A stretch of DNA of 64,000 nt. Origin: Streptomyces sp. DHE7-1. Lineage in GTDB: Bacteria > Actinomycetota > Actinomycetes > Streptomycetales > Streptomycetaceae. This document shows, one piece after another, positions 17,994-25,243 of the stretch. The notes below the pieces were generated by a model. It saw nothing but the letters and a program-made list of their open reading frames with translations, was not told the origin of the DNA and searched no databases. The stretch is from positions 4,154,001-4,218,000 of the forward strand of contig JACJDG010000003.1 of the NCBI GenBank assembly GCA_016432725.1. The letters are read 5' to 3'. Position 1 is the first letter of the stretch. Each line of letters opens with the position of its first letter. Position numbers and translations under genes: made by a program.

Positions 17994-18071
17994 GCCCGGT
18001 GCCGTTTTCCTGGCACCGGCCTGGCACCGGTGTTCTGGTGTACCCGACCGGACCCTGGGGAGCCCGCGTGA

Positions 18072-18374
18072 TCACGCTGTGCCGTCGGGCCCGCCCGGGT
18101 CGTTGGGGTGGGACTCGACCGCGGTGACGGCCAGCGTCATCCAGGGCCTGAGCGGCAGCGTGCCGAGCACCTTCTCGTGCAACTCCGCCTCGTCGGCGGC
18201 CCGCCACACGCCGATGCTCCGCAGCTCACCGACCGGGCGCCAGAGCCGGATCAGGTTGCCACTCGCCGCCAGCTCCTTCGCCCGGGCCGCCTCGGCGGCA
18301 CGGCGCCGGTCGACCTCGGCCGGATCGGTGCCCTCGGGGATGTCGGTGGTGATCTCCACCAGGAACTCGCGCAT
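18072..18374 (-). CDS. Muconolactone isomerase-like domain protein
   Basis: 100 residues matching the small MIase fold: MREFLVEITTDIPEG at the N-terminus, then a helix RRRAAEAARAKELAASGNLIRLW and GVWRAADEAELHEKVLGTLPL. True muconolactone isomerases act in the beta-ketoadipate pathway and form decamers. No catechol-pathway gene is near, so the substrate is unknown. It is convergent with bioY and in the same direction as arsC, which starts 120 bp upstream of it, so it may be a passenger in the arsenic transcript. Confidence 0.75.
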   Translation of the reverse strand: MREFLVEITTDIPEGTDPAEVDRRRAAEAARAKELAASGNLIRLWRPVGELRSIGVWRAADEAELHEKVLGTLPLRPWMTLAVTAVESHPNDPGGPDGTA

Positions 18375-18496
18375 GGTCCTTCTCCCTCCGGCGGGACGAG
18401 GCCACCGGGCCGCGGAGGAACGGTCCGCGGGACCGGCATGCGATCAGGCTACGACCGCCCGCGCGGACGCGCAGAGTGGCGGCGTACCGGTGGCGG

Positions 18497-18928
18497 TCAG
18501 CACCGGTCCCCGTGCTTCGCGGCGGCGTCGATCTCGCCGATCAGGGCCTCGACGTGGGTCCTGATCAGGTCGCGGATCGGGCGCACGGCCTCGACGCCCT
18601 TGCCGGCCGGGTCCTCCAGGGCCCAGTCGAGGTACTTCTTGCCGGGGAAGACCGGGCAGGCGTCGCCGCAGCCCATGGTGATGACGTAGTCGGACGCCTG
18701 GACGGCCTCGGTGGTGAGGACCTTCGGCCGGGCCGCGGAGATGTCGACGCCGATCTCCTTCATGGCTTCGACCGCGGCGGGGTTGACCCGGTCGCCGGGC
18801 ACGGAGCCTGCGGAGCGGACCTCGACCCGGTCGCCCGCGAGGTGGGAGAGGAAGCCGGCGGCCATCTGGGAGCGCCCCGCGTTGTGGACGCAGACGAACA
18901 GCACGGAGGCGAGCGGGCTGGAGGACAT
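18497..18928 (-). CDS. arsC: Arsenate reductase, thioredoxin-coupled low-MW phosphatase type
   Basis: 143 residues from ATG 18928, chosen because AAGGAAG lies just upstream; the in-frame GTG 18943 contains that ribosome-binding site. The P-loop CVHNAGRS (Cys13 to Arg19) and two further cysteines, Cys87 and Cys91 (MGCGDACPVF), give the three-cysteine relay of ArsC enzymes of the S. aureus pI258 type, which reduce arsenate to arsenite with thioredoxin or mycothiol systems. It is divergent from arsR and acr3, with 128 bp between, consistent with one shared, arsenite-induced control region. Confidence 0.92.
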   Translation of the reverse strand: MSSSPLASVLFVCVHNAGRSQMAAGFLSHLAGDRVEVRSAGSVPGDRVNPAAVEAMKEIGVDISAARPKVLTTEAVQASDYVITMGCGDACPVFPGKKYLDWALEDPAGKGVEAVRPIRDLIRTHVEALIGEIDAAAKHGDRC

Positions 18929-19015
18929 CGGTTCTTCCTTCACGAGCGGACCGAACGGGGCCCCTTCAGGCGGTGCGCCAACGGGACGTCGGGATGCGTC
19001 TCCCTGAGATCAGCC

Positions 19016-19056
19016 TTGACTGGTATCAGCTCAGACTGATGTGACAGTATCAGCCC
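19016..19056. promoter_or_regulatory. Promoter/operator region between arsC and arsR
   Basis: TTGACT at 19016-19021 is a -35-like box. It is followed by dyad elements ATCAG-CTCAGA-CTGAT and GTATCAG, and TACTGATCTGATC continues inside the arsR start region. ATCAG/CTGAT half-sites are plausible ArsR operators. The two operators near arsR2 have a different sequence. Confidence 0.5.
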
Positions 19057-19365
19057 ATGCTGACGTCAGTCGATACTGATCTGATCCGGGTGCTGGCCGA
19101 CCCCCTCAGGCTCCGGATCGTCACCCTGCTCGCCGAGGAGACGCTCTGCACCACGCACCTGGTCGAGGAGACCGGCGCGAAGCAGACCAACCTCTCCAAC
19201 CACATGAAGGTGCTGCGTGAGGCCGGGGTCGTCGACACGGAGCCCTGCGGCCGGTACACGTACTACAAGCTGCGCCCGGACGTCATCGCCCACCTGGCCG
19301 GCCGGTTCGCGGAGCTGGCCGAGTCCGCCCGGAACGCCGCCGACAACAAGAGGGCGTGCCCGTGA
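19057..19365 (+). CDS. arsR: ArsR/SmtB-family repressor (first copy)
   Basis: 102 residues with the winged HTH: VLADPLRLRIVTLLAEE, recognition helix KQTNLSNHMKVLREAGVV and wing GRYTYYKL. The usual ELCVCDL metal site is replaced by ETLCTTHL with only Cys31; other cysteines are Cys64 and Cys101 near the C-terminus, so the arsenite site is built differently. Its stop overlaps the acr3 start (GTGA), so the two are translationally coupled. Expected to repress arsR-acr3 and the divergent arsC until arsenite binds. Confidence 0.9.
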   Translation: MLTSVDTDLIRVLADPLRLRIVTLLAEETLCTTHLVEETGAKQTNLSNHMKVLREAGVVDTEPCGRYTYYKLRPDVIAHLAGRFAELAESARNAADNKRACP

Positions 19366-20444
19366 CCCGCACCGAAGCACCCGCGGCCGCCGAGGAGACC
19401 TCGGTCGTCGCGAAGCTGTCGACGCTCGACCGCTTCCTCGCCGTCTGGATCCTGCTCGCCATGGCCGTCGGCCTCGGGCTCGGCCGGGCCGTCCCCGGAC
19501 TGAACGACGCGCTGGCCGAGGTGGAGATCGGGGGCATTTCCCTGCCGATCGCCATCGGCCTGCTGATCATGATGTACCCGGTGCTGGCCAAGGTCCGCTA
19601 CGACAGACTCGACGCGGTCACCGGCGACAAGAGGCTGATGGTGTCCTCGCTGGTCGTCAACTGGCTCGTCGGACCCGCGGTGATGTTCGCCCTCGCCTGG
19701 ATCTTCCTGCCGGATCTGCCCGAGTACCGCACCGGCCTGATCATCGTCGGTCTCGCCCGGTGCATCGCCATGGTCGTCATCTGGAACGACCTCGCCTGCG
19801 GGGACCGTGAGGCCGCCGCCGTCCTCGTGGCCCTCAACTCGGTCTTCCAGGTCCTGGCGTTCGGCCTGCTCGGCTGGTTCTACCTCGATCTGCTGCCCAG
19901 TCTGCTCGGCCTGGGCGACGGCCGGCATCTGAGCGTCTCCATGTGGAGGATCGCGCTGAACGTCGTCGTCTTCCTCGGTGTCCCGCTGCTCGCCGGGTTC
20001 CTCACCCGCCGCATCGGTGAGAGGAGGCTCGGCCGCGAGAAGTACGAGACCCGCTTCGTGCCGAAGATCGGCCCATGGGCGCTCTACGGCCTGCTGTTCA
20101 CGATCGTCGTCCTCTTCGCCCTGCAGGGAAGAACGATCACCTCCCAGCCGCTTGACGTGGCCCGGATCGCGCTGCCGCTGCTGGTCTACTTCGCCATCAT
20201 GTGGTTCGGCGTGTTCGCCCTGGGCAAGGCCATCGGCCTCGCCTACGACCGCACCGCGACCCTCGCCTTCACCGCCGCCGGCAACAACTTCGAGCTGGCC
20301 ATCGCGGTGGCCGTCGCCACCTTCGGCGTCGCTTCCGGTCAGGCCCTGTCGGGCGTCGTCGGCCCGCTGATCGAGGTTCCGGTCCTGGTCGCCCTGGTCC
20401 ACGTCTCCCTCGCCTGGCGAAGGAAGTTCACCGCCCTCCGCTGA
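19362..20444 (+). CDS. acr3: ACR3 arsenite efflux permease
   Basis: 360 residues from GTG 19362, which overlaps the arsR stop. Ten hydrophobic helices are evident. The ACR3 family signature is GLARCIAMVVIWNDLACGD, holding the conserved helix-4 cysteine needed for arsenite movement, and AGNNFELAIAVAVATFG marks helix 9. It expels As(III) formed by ArsC from the cytoplasm using the proton gradient. Length and topology are normal for actinobacterial ACR3. Confidence 0.93.
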   Translation: MTRTEAPAAAEETSVVAKLSTLDRFLAVWILLAMAVGLGLGRAVPGLNDALAEVEIGGISLPIAIGLLIMMYPVLAKVRYDRLDAVTGDKRLMVSSLVVNWLVGPAVMFALAWIFLPDLPEYRTGLIIVGLARCIAMVVIWNDLACGDREAAAVLVALNSVFQVLAFGLLGWFYLDLLPSLLGLGDGRHLSVSMWRIALNVVVFLGVPLLAGFLTRRIGERRLGREKYETRFVPKIGPWALYGLLFTIVVLFALQGRTITSQPLDVARIALPLLVYFAIMWFGVFALGKAIGLAYDRTATLAFTAAGNNFELAIAVAVATFGVASGQALSGVVGPLIEVPVLVALVHVSLAWRRKFTALR

Positions 20445-20467
20445 GCCTTCCGTGACCCGGAAGCGCC

Positions 20468-20501
20468 GCGAACCCCGCCCCCGTTTCGGGGCGGGGTTCG
20501 C
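20468..20501. terminator. Strong 14-bp stem terminator between convergent ars genes
   Basis: GCGAACCCCGCCCC, loop CGTTTC, GGGGCGGGGTTCGC. It serves acr3 (+) and arsR2 (-). Confidence 0.8.
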
Positions 20502-20523
20502 CTCTCCCCGTGGAACTCCGGGA

Positions 20524-20895
20524 TCAGGCGGCCGCGGGAATGACCAGGAGCCGGCCCATCGCGGCCAGGACGGACGGCTCGACCCGGTAGTACACCCAGG
20601 TGCCGCGCCGTTCGGAGGTCAGCAGACCCGCCTCCTTCAGCTTCTTCAGGTGGTGCGAGACGGTCGGCTGGGAGACTCCGACATCAGAGATGTCGCACAC
20701 GCACGCCTCGCCGCCCTCGTGCGAGGCGACCGCGGAGAACAGCCGCAGGCGGACCGGGTCCCCGAGCGCCTTGAACATGCGGGCAGCCGTCTCGGCCTCC
20801 TCGGCGGTCATGGGCCGTTCGGCGAGTGGCGGGCAGCACGGCGCCACACCCTGGCCCTCGGCTCCGAGCAGCGGCAGCGGCTTCGCATTCGACAT
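20524..20895 (-). CDS. arsR: ArsR-family repressor (second copy)
   Basis: 123 residues from ATG 20895. The canonical metal box is ACVCDISD with Cys65 and Cys67 on the sensing helix, followed by the recognition helix SQPTVSHHLKKLKEAGLL and wing RRGTWVYYRV. An extra N-terminal CC pair (Cys20, Cys21) may add a ligand. Its start codon lies inside a 9-bp inverted repeat (20888-20919), so it should repress itself. A closely similar site precedes the divergent arsO-like gene, so this ArsR probably controls both. Confidence 0.9.
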   Translation of the reverse strand: MSNAKPLPLLGAEGQGVAPCCPPLAERPMTAEEAETAARMFKALGDPVRLRLFSAVASHEGGEACVCDISDVGVSQPTVSHHLKKLKEAGLLTSERRGTWVYYRVEPSVLAAMGRLLVIPAAA

Positions 20896-20919
20896 GCGTC
20901 TATGTTGACACATGTCGAA
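20888..20919. promoter_or_regulatory. ArsR operator 1 (TTCGACATG/CATGTCGAA)
   Basis: Perfect 9-bp inverted repeat around a 14-base spacer that contains TATGTTGACA. It overlaps the arsR2 start codon. Operator 2 at 21081-21112 shares ATTCGA, GTCTATGTTGAC and TGTCGA at the same spacing. Confidence 0.65.
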
Positions 20920-21080
20920 CCAAGCGGGCCGTGGTCGGGGTCGGCGGCCACCTCCCGCTGGGGCCCCCGGGTCTCGCCGCACAGCCGGCAGCCCCCGGCG
21001 GTTGTCGCACAGCCGGACCGCTCGCCGCCGATCCTCACAGTCCCCACCCCCGGGATCCCTACGCCTCTCGAAAACCTTGG

Positions 21081-21112
21081 ATTCGATGAATGTCTATGTT
21101 GACGCCTGTCGA
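21081..21112. promoter_or_regulatory. ArsR operator 2 upstream of the arsO-like gene
   Basis: ATTCGA, then GTCTATGTTGAC, then TGTCGA, in the same order and spacing as the site at 20888-20919. A smaller dyad, TCGAC-AAAC-GTCGA, follows at 21142-21155 next to the ribosome-binding site AAGGAG (21163-21168). Confidence 0.6.
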
Positions 21113-21173
21113 TGCAGGTGCCATCCTGACGGCGCAAGCCATCGACAAACGTCGAAACACGCAAGGAGTCGCC

Positions 21174-22559
21174 GTGAACGCGCCCACCGCCGAACTGCCC
21201 GTCGTCGTGATCGGGGCCGGACCGATCGGCTTGGCCGCCGCTGCCCACCTGACCGAGCGCGGCCTCGACTCCGTGGTCCTGGAAGCCGGACGGACCGCCG
21301 GCGCCGGGGTGCGCGAGTGGGCACACGTGCGGCTGTTCTCCACCTGGGGTGAACTGGTCGACCCCGCTGCCGAAAAGCTCCTCGCTCCCACCGGCTGGAG
21401 CAAGCCGGACGCGGGGACCTACCCGTCCGGCGGGGACTGGGCCGACCGCTACCTGAAGCCCCTCGCCGACGCACTCGGCGACAAGGTCCGCACCGGCGCC
21501 CGGGTGACCGGCGTCTCCCGTACCGGCCGGGACCGGATCGTCGACGCCGACCGCGAGACGCAGCCCTTCGTCGTGCACGTCGAGCACGCCGACGGCCGGG
21601 AAGAGCGACTGTTCGCCCGGGCGGTCATCGACGCCTCCGGCACCTGGGCCCTCCCCGGCCCCGCCGGCGGCAGCGGCCTGCCCGCCCTCGGCGAGCGGGC
21701 GGCGGCCGAGCGGATCACCTACCGCGTTCCCGACCTGAAGGACCCGGCTGTGCGGGCCCGGTACGCGGGCAGGCGCACTGCCGTCATCGGCTCCGGGGCC
21801 TCGGCGTTCACGGCGCTGGCCTACCTCGCCGACCTGGCCGAGGCCGAGGACGGTTCGGGTACGAAGGCCGTGTGGATCCTGCGCCGTGGCATCTCCGGAT
21901 CGACCTTCGGCGGCGGCACCGCCGACCAGCTTCCGGCCCGCGGCGCGCTCGGCCTGGCGGCCAAGGCGGCAGTGGACGACGGGCACGCGGACGCGGTCAC
22001 GGGCTTCCGCACCGAGGTGATCGAGCGCGACGGCGACGGCGGCCTGGTCCTGGTCGCCGAGGACGGCCGCCGGCTGGAGCCGGTGGACGAGGTGATCGTG
22101 CTGACCGGCTTCCGTCCCGACCTGTCGTTCCTGTCGGAGATCCGCCTCGGCCTGGACGAACGCCTCCAGGCTCCGACCGCCCTCGCTCCGCTGATCGACC
22201 CCAACCAGCACTCCTGCGGCACCGTCTACCCGCACGGCCACCGGGAACTGGCCCACCCGGAACAGGGGGTCTACCTGGTCGGCATGAAGTCCTACGGCCG
22301 CGCCCCGACGTTCCTCGCGATGACCGGCTACGAGCAGGTCCGCTCCGTCGTGGCCGCGATCGCCGGCGACATCGAGTCCGCCGACCGCGTCGAACTCACC
22401 CTCCCGGAAACCGGGGTGTGCGGGGGAGCGGGCCTGTTCGACGCCCCCGAAGCGGACCAGGCCGACGGAGGATGCTGCGCCCCGGCACCCCAGCTGATCC
22501 AGCTCGGCGCAAGCACCCCTGCCGATGAAGCGGCGACGGGCGGCTGCTGCGGCTCGTGA
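21174..22559 (+). CDS. arsO: ArsO-like FAD/NAD(P)-dependent flavoprotein monooxygenase
   Basis: 461 residues from GTG 21174 with AAGGAG upstream. The FAD motif VVVIGAGPIGLAAAAHL opens the protein. A second dinucleotide motif, TAVIGSGASAFTAL, lies near residue 202, giving the two-Rossmann plan of flavin monooxygenase/trimethylamine-oxidase-like proteins. The tail has two vicinal cysteine pairs (DGGCCAP and TGGCCGS) and GVCGGAG, as expected for thiol binding of As(III) or organoarsenicals. Such genes in Streptomyces ars clusters are called arsO; the reaction is not settled. Control by the nearby arsR2 is inferred from the matching operators. Confidence 0.8.
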   Translation: MNAPTAELPVVVIGAGPIGLAAAAHLTERGLDSVVLEAGRTAGAGVREWAHVRLFSTWGELVDPAAEKLLAPTGWSKPDAGTYPSGGDWADRYLKPLADALGDKVRTGARVTGVSRTGRDRIVDADRETQPFVVHVEHADGREERLFARAVIDASGTWALPGPAGGSGLPALGERAAAERITYRVPDLKDPAVRARYAGRRTAVIGSGASAFTALAYLADLAEAEDGSGTKAVWILRRGISGSTFGGGTADQLPARGALGLAAKAAVDDGHADAVTGFRTEVIERDGDGGLVLVAEDGRRLEPVDEVIVLTGFRPDLSFLSEIRLGLDERLQAPTALAPLIDPNQHSCGTVYPHGHRELAHPEQGVYLVGMKSYGRAPTFLAMTGYEQVRSVVAAIAGDIESADRVELTLPETGVCGGAGLFDAPEADQADGGCCAPAPQLIQLGASTPADEAATGGCCGS

Positions 22560-22686
22560 ACGGTGCCGCGGGCACGCGAAATGCGGTGGCACTCAGTCAG
22601 ATCCGCGAGTAGCACCGGGCCGTGGCCTGCCCCGGTGGCCCGGCAGGCCGCGCTGGGACGTCCCGGTGTGGCGGAGGATGGTGGTC

Positions 22687-23160
22687 ATGTGCGCTCTTTT
22701 CGACCCTCCCGAGCCTCGCCGCGTATCGCCGGGCGAGTACCCCGTGTGGGACCAGGCTCTCGCCCTTCTGAACCGGGACCTGGCGGCGACGCTTCCCCGG
22801 CTGGAACCCCTGCGACTGCTGGCCCTTGCGTCCTGCGATGCGGACGAGCCGGAGCACGTCCACGTCGCCATGGCCAACGGCGAGTGGCACGGCAATCACC
22901 TGGACCCGGACTCGCAGGACAGCCTTGCCTCTGCGCTGGCGAGCGTCGCCGATGCCGCACAGGAGACCGTGACGGAGCTTCTGTGGCAGGCGTGGCCCCT
23001 GTGTCCTGAGCATGGCCTGGGCATGCATCCGAGGGAGGATGCGGAGGAGCGACTGTTCTGGTGGTGCGCGGGAGAACGGTTGCGTCGCGGCCCGGCTCAT
23101 ATCCAGGCGGCCGTGGGCGCACTCGATGCCTTGGAAGAGCCGATCCGTACACGGCCGTGA
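22687..23160 (+). CDS. Hypothetical protein
   Basis: 157 residues from ATG 22687, nine bases after GCGGAGG (22671-22677); GTG 22681 and ATG 22678 are alternatives. The sequence is acidic and globular (VWDQALALLNRDLAATLPRL; EHVHVAMANGEWHGN), with CPEHGLGMHP and FWWCAGE in the C-terminal half whose Cys/His could bind metal. I do not recognise the family. Its codon use is less G/C-biased than the neighbours. The stop codon abuts a sequence resembling the 3' half of a tRNA. Confidence 0.65.
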   Translation: MCALFDPPEPRRVSPGEYPVWDQALALLNRDLAATLPRLEPLRLLALASCDADEPEHVHVAMANGEWHGNHLDPDSQDSLASALASVADAAQETVTELLWQAWPLCPEHGLGMHPREDAEERLFWWCAGERLRRGPAHIQAAVGALDALEEPIRTRP

Positions 23161-23201
23161 AAACCGTCGTGGCAGGGATGTCACCGTGGGTTCAAATCCC
23201 T
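23157..23201 (+). other. tRNA-Ser-like 3' fragment, possible attachment-site remnant
   Basis: GAAAACCGTC (anticodon 3' arm-like), then GTGGCAGGGATGTCAC (a long variable-arm-like hairpin), then GTGGGTTCAAATCCC (T-arm with the TTCAAAT loop). The acceptor side that follows (TGAGTCGCGG) does not pair and there is no 5' half, so this is not a working tRNA. It looks like the piece left where an element integrated in a type II (Ser/Leu) tRNA gene. The rest of 23202-23460 contains nothing I can support. Confidence 0.45.
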
Positions 23202-23460
23202 GAGTCGCGGCACAGCTTCGGGTCCCGGCTGTCCGACCGCGGGTCCCACTGGAGGGGATCTGCCCGCTCGTCGGACACTCGGGTACGGCTGTGACCGAGG
23301 AGGTCCACCGGAAGCGGATCCGGCTCGTGAACCGGACCGGCGCCGTGGTCATGGACGGCGCCTTTCGGCACGCGGGAACGGCGGCCGCAGGCACCAGGGC
23401 GGCTCCCGGATGGCTCCCGAGGGCGCTGCTGCCTGGATGGTGCCGGAGGGAGGGGCCGAG

Positions 23461-23886
23461 TCACACCTTCTTGACCACGATCGTGTCCGAAACCAGCTTC
23501 TCCAGGTCGTCGACGTCCGACGTGAAGACGGTGACCTGTCCCTTCTGTTGTCGCGCGATGACGGCGAGCACAGCGTCGATCGCGTATTTGTGGCCGTGCA
23601 ACTTGGCGTCGGCCAGGAGTCGGCGTGCCTGGCGGGCCTCGTCCTTCCCGATGTCGACGACCTGGAGCCGGGAGAGGACCCAGTCCCAGCGTTGCTCGGT
23701 CGTTCGGCCGTCGTACGCCTCGACCAGTGTCATCGGGGATGTCACCACCTCGGCTTCCCCGCGTGCCGCGAGGTCGAGCCAGGCGATCATCTTCCGGTCG
23801 CCGCGTACTGCCAGGGACAGGGCTTCACAGTCCAGGACGAAGACACGAAGGGGCCGCTGCCCGCGCTCATCGGCTCGCTTCTTCAC
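23461..23886 (-). CDS. PIN-domain toxin (VapC-like ribonuclease)
   Basis: 141 residues. Four acidic positions of the PIN fold can be placed: Asp in VFVLDCEALS, Glu in SPMTLVEAY, Asp in HGHKYAIDAVLAVIA and Asp in FTSDVDDLEKL, all near the usual spacing. PIN toxins cleave tRNA, rRNA or mRNA with Mg2+. It starts with GTG 23886, overlapping the stop of the upstream antitoxin gene (GTGA), the normal order antitoxin-toxin. Part of the 23-28 kb accessory block. Confidence 0.85.
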   Translation of the reverse strand: MKKRADERGQRPLRVFVLDCEALSLAVRGDRKMIAWLDLAARGEAEVVTSPMTLVEAYDGRTTEQRWDWVLSRLQVVDIGKDEARQARRLLADAKLHGHKYAIDAVLAVIARQQKGQVTVFTSDVDDLEKLVSDTIVVKKV

Positions 23887-24161
23887 GCAGCCTCTCCGGC
23901 ATCGTGCTTTCCGGCGGTTCGACGCCGCTCGTGTTCGGCGTCGAGTTCCTCCAACTCGTCGAGCGCTGCCGCATGCTCGTCCTCGGTGACGGGGCCGTGT
24001 TCTTCCTGCAGCCAGTCGACCAGTTCCCGGAGCCGGTCCCGGTCACGCTTGAAGCGCAGCGCCTCGGCGACATACGCCGACAGGCCCCGCTCTGCCGCGT
24101 CCGCGCGGATCTCGTCCAGGAGATCCTCGGGAATCGTCACGGTTACCTTCTTCGTCGCCAT
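23883..24161 (-). CDS. Ribbon-helix-helix antitoxin
   Basis: 92 residues from ATG 24161; ATG 24173 is in frame but has the GGAG only one base away. The N-terminal strand and helices KKVTVTIPEDLLDEIRADAA are an RHH/CopG DNA-binding unit, and the acidic C-terminal half (EDEHAAALDELEELDAEHE) is the likely toxin-neutralising part. It should repress its own promoter with the PIN toxin as co-repressor. It overlaps the toxin gene by 4 bp. Confidence 0.85.
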   Translation of the reverse strand: MATKKVTVTIPEDLLDEIRADAAERGLSAYVAEALRFKRDRDRLRELVDWLQEEHGPVTEDEHAAALDELEELDAEHERRRTAGKHDAGEAA

Positions 24162-24225
24162 ACAAGTGACCATACTCCTGGTATCGCACTCCTTACCAGT
24201 GGGTCACGTGATCGACGCTCGGCGA

Positions 24226-25118
24226 TCAGGCAACCGGGGCGGGGCGCGGGCTGCCGTGGAAGACCTGGCTGGTGTGCCAGGAGCGGTGGACCGCCGCGAC
24301 GGAACGAGCACCCGGTTGAGGTCCGATGAGCGGGCGGCCGGCGAGCGCTATGACGTGCTCGCGGGCGGCGGGGCTGTGGCCGACGAAGCGCTGCGAGACC
24401 AGGATGCGGTGACTGTCACCGATGCCGAGGACGCCCTTGTCGAAGAGCTTGTGGTGCAGCGAGCACAGGCACAAACCGTTGTCCACGTCGTCCGGGCCGT
24501 CGAACGCCCACCAGCGCACATGCGCGGCCTCCAGCCCGACCGGCACTATGCCGATCCTGCCGTCGTAGCCGCAGAATGCGCACCGGTACTCGTATGCCGT
24601 CAGGACCTGCTCCCGCATCCGGGGATCCCGCCGCCTGCGCACGGCCGGGAACTGTTCGCCCTCCGTCGGCTCCAGCTCCAGGCCGACGGCTTCGCACAGG
24701 TCGCAGTGGAACGAGGGCGGGAAGTTCAGGTCGAGCAGGACCCGTGCCATCCGGCCGAGCAACGACGGCTCGCGCCGCAGCGCCGCTCGTAGTTCCGGCG
24801 TCAGCCGCCCTGCGGCTCCGGCCCCCGCAGCTCCCGCACGCCACTGCCGGGGCTGCCCGGTCCGCGATCGGTGCTTACCTCCCACACGCCGTCGCTCACC
24901 AGATGGTGGAACGGGTAGGCGGGTGTCGTTCTGTTGGGCGGGCCGTACTCGGCCAGCAGCCGTCTGAGGTCGTCCTCCACCGCGCTGTACCGCAGATCAC
25001 CGTCGGAGTCCTGCTGGAAACGCCCGAGCGCGTAAAGGAACAGCAGCGGCTTGTGCGGAGCGCGGGTCCCGCTTCTGCTCCACTGCCTCAGCTTCGCGGT
25101 GCGCTCCAGCCAGTCCAT
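24226..25118 (-). CDS. Phosphorothioate-DNA-dependent restriction endonuclease (SBD-HNH, ScoMcrA-like), frameshifted
   Basis: Restored length about 297 residues. The N-terminal part (MDWLERTAKLRQWSRSGTRA, PHKPLLFLYALGRFQQD, PAYPFHHLVSDGVWEV) and the C-terminal part (RLTPELRAALRREP, sulfur-binding region LDLNFPPSFH, then an HNH nuclease CAFCGYDGR...GLEAAHVRWW...CSLHHKLFD) match the recalled layout of SBD-HNH type IV enzymes, which cut DNA carrying phosphorothioate (Dnd) modification. The split is at the CCCCC run 24822-24826; one more C joins GVRELRGAGAAGRLT. No dnd genes are visible, as expected for an enzyme attacking foreign modified DNA. It sits between a toxin-antitoxin pair and a STAND NTPase. 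Confidence 0.8.
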
Positions 25119-25243
25119 GACCGGCGATCGTAGTGGTGCTGGGGTGCGGTGGGTTCGAAGGGGCTCGGGGATCGGGTCGACTCCCAGATGGCGCCCGGAC
25201 ACCGTGGGGTCACTGGCTTCGTGCCGACGTTGCCCGTTGCGGC

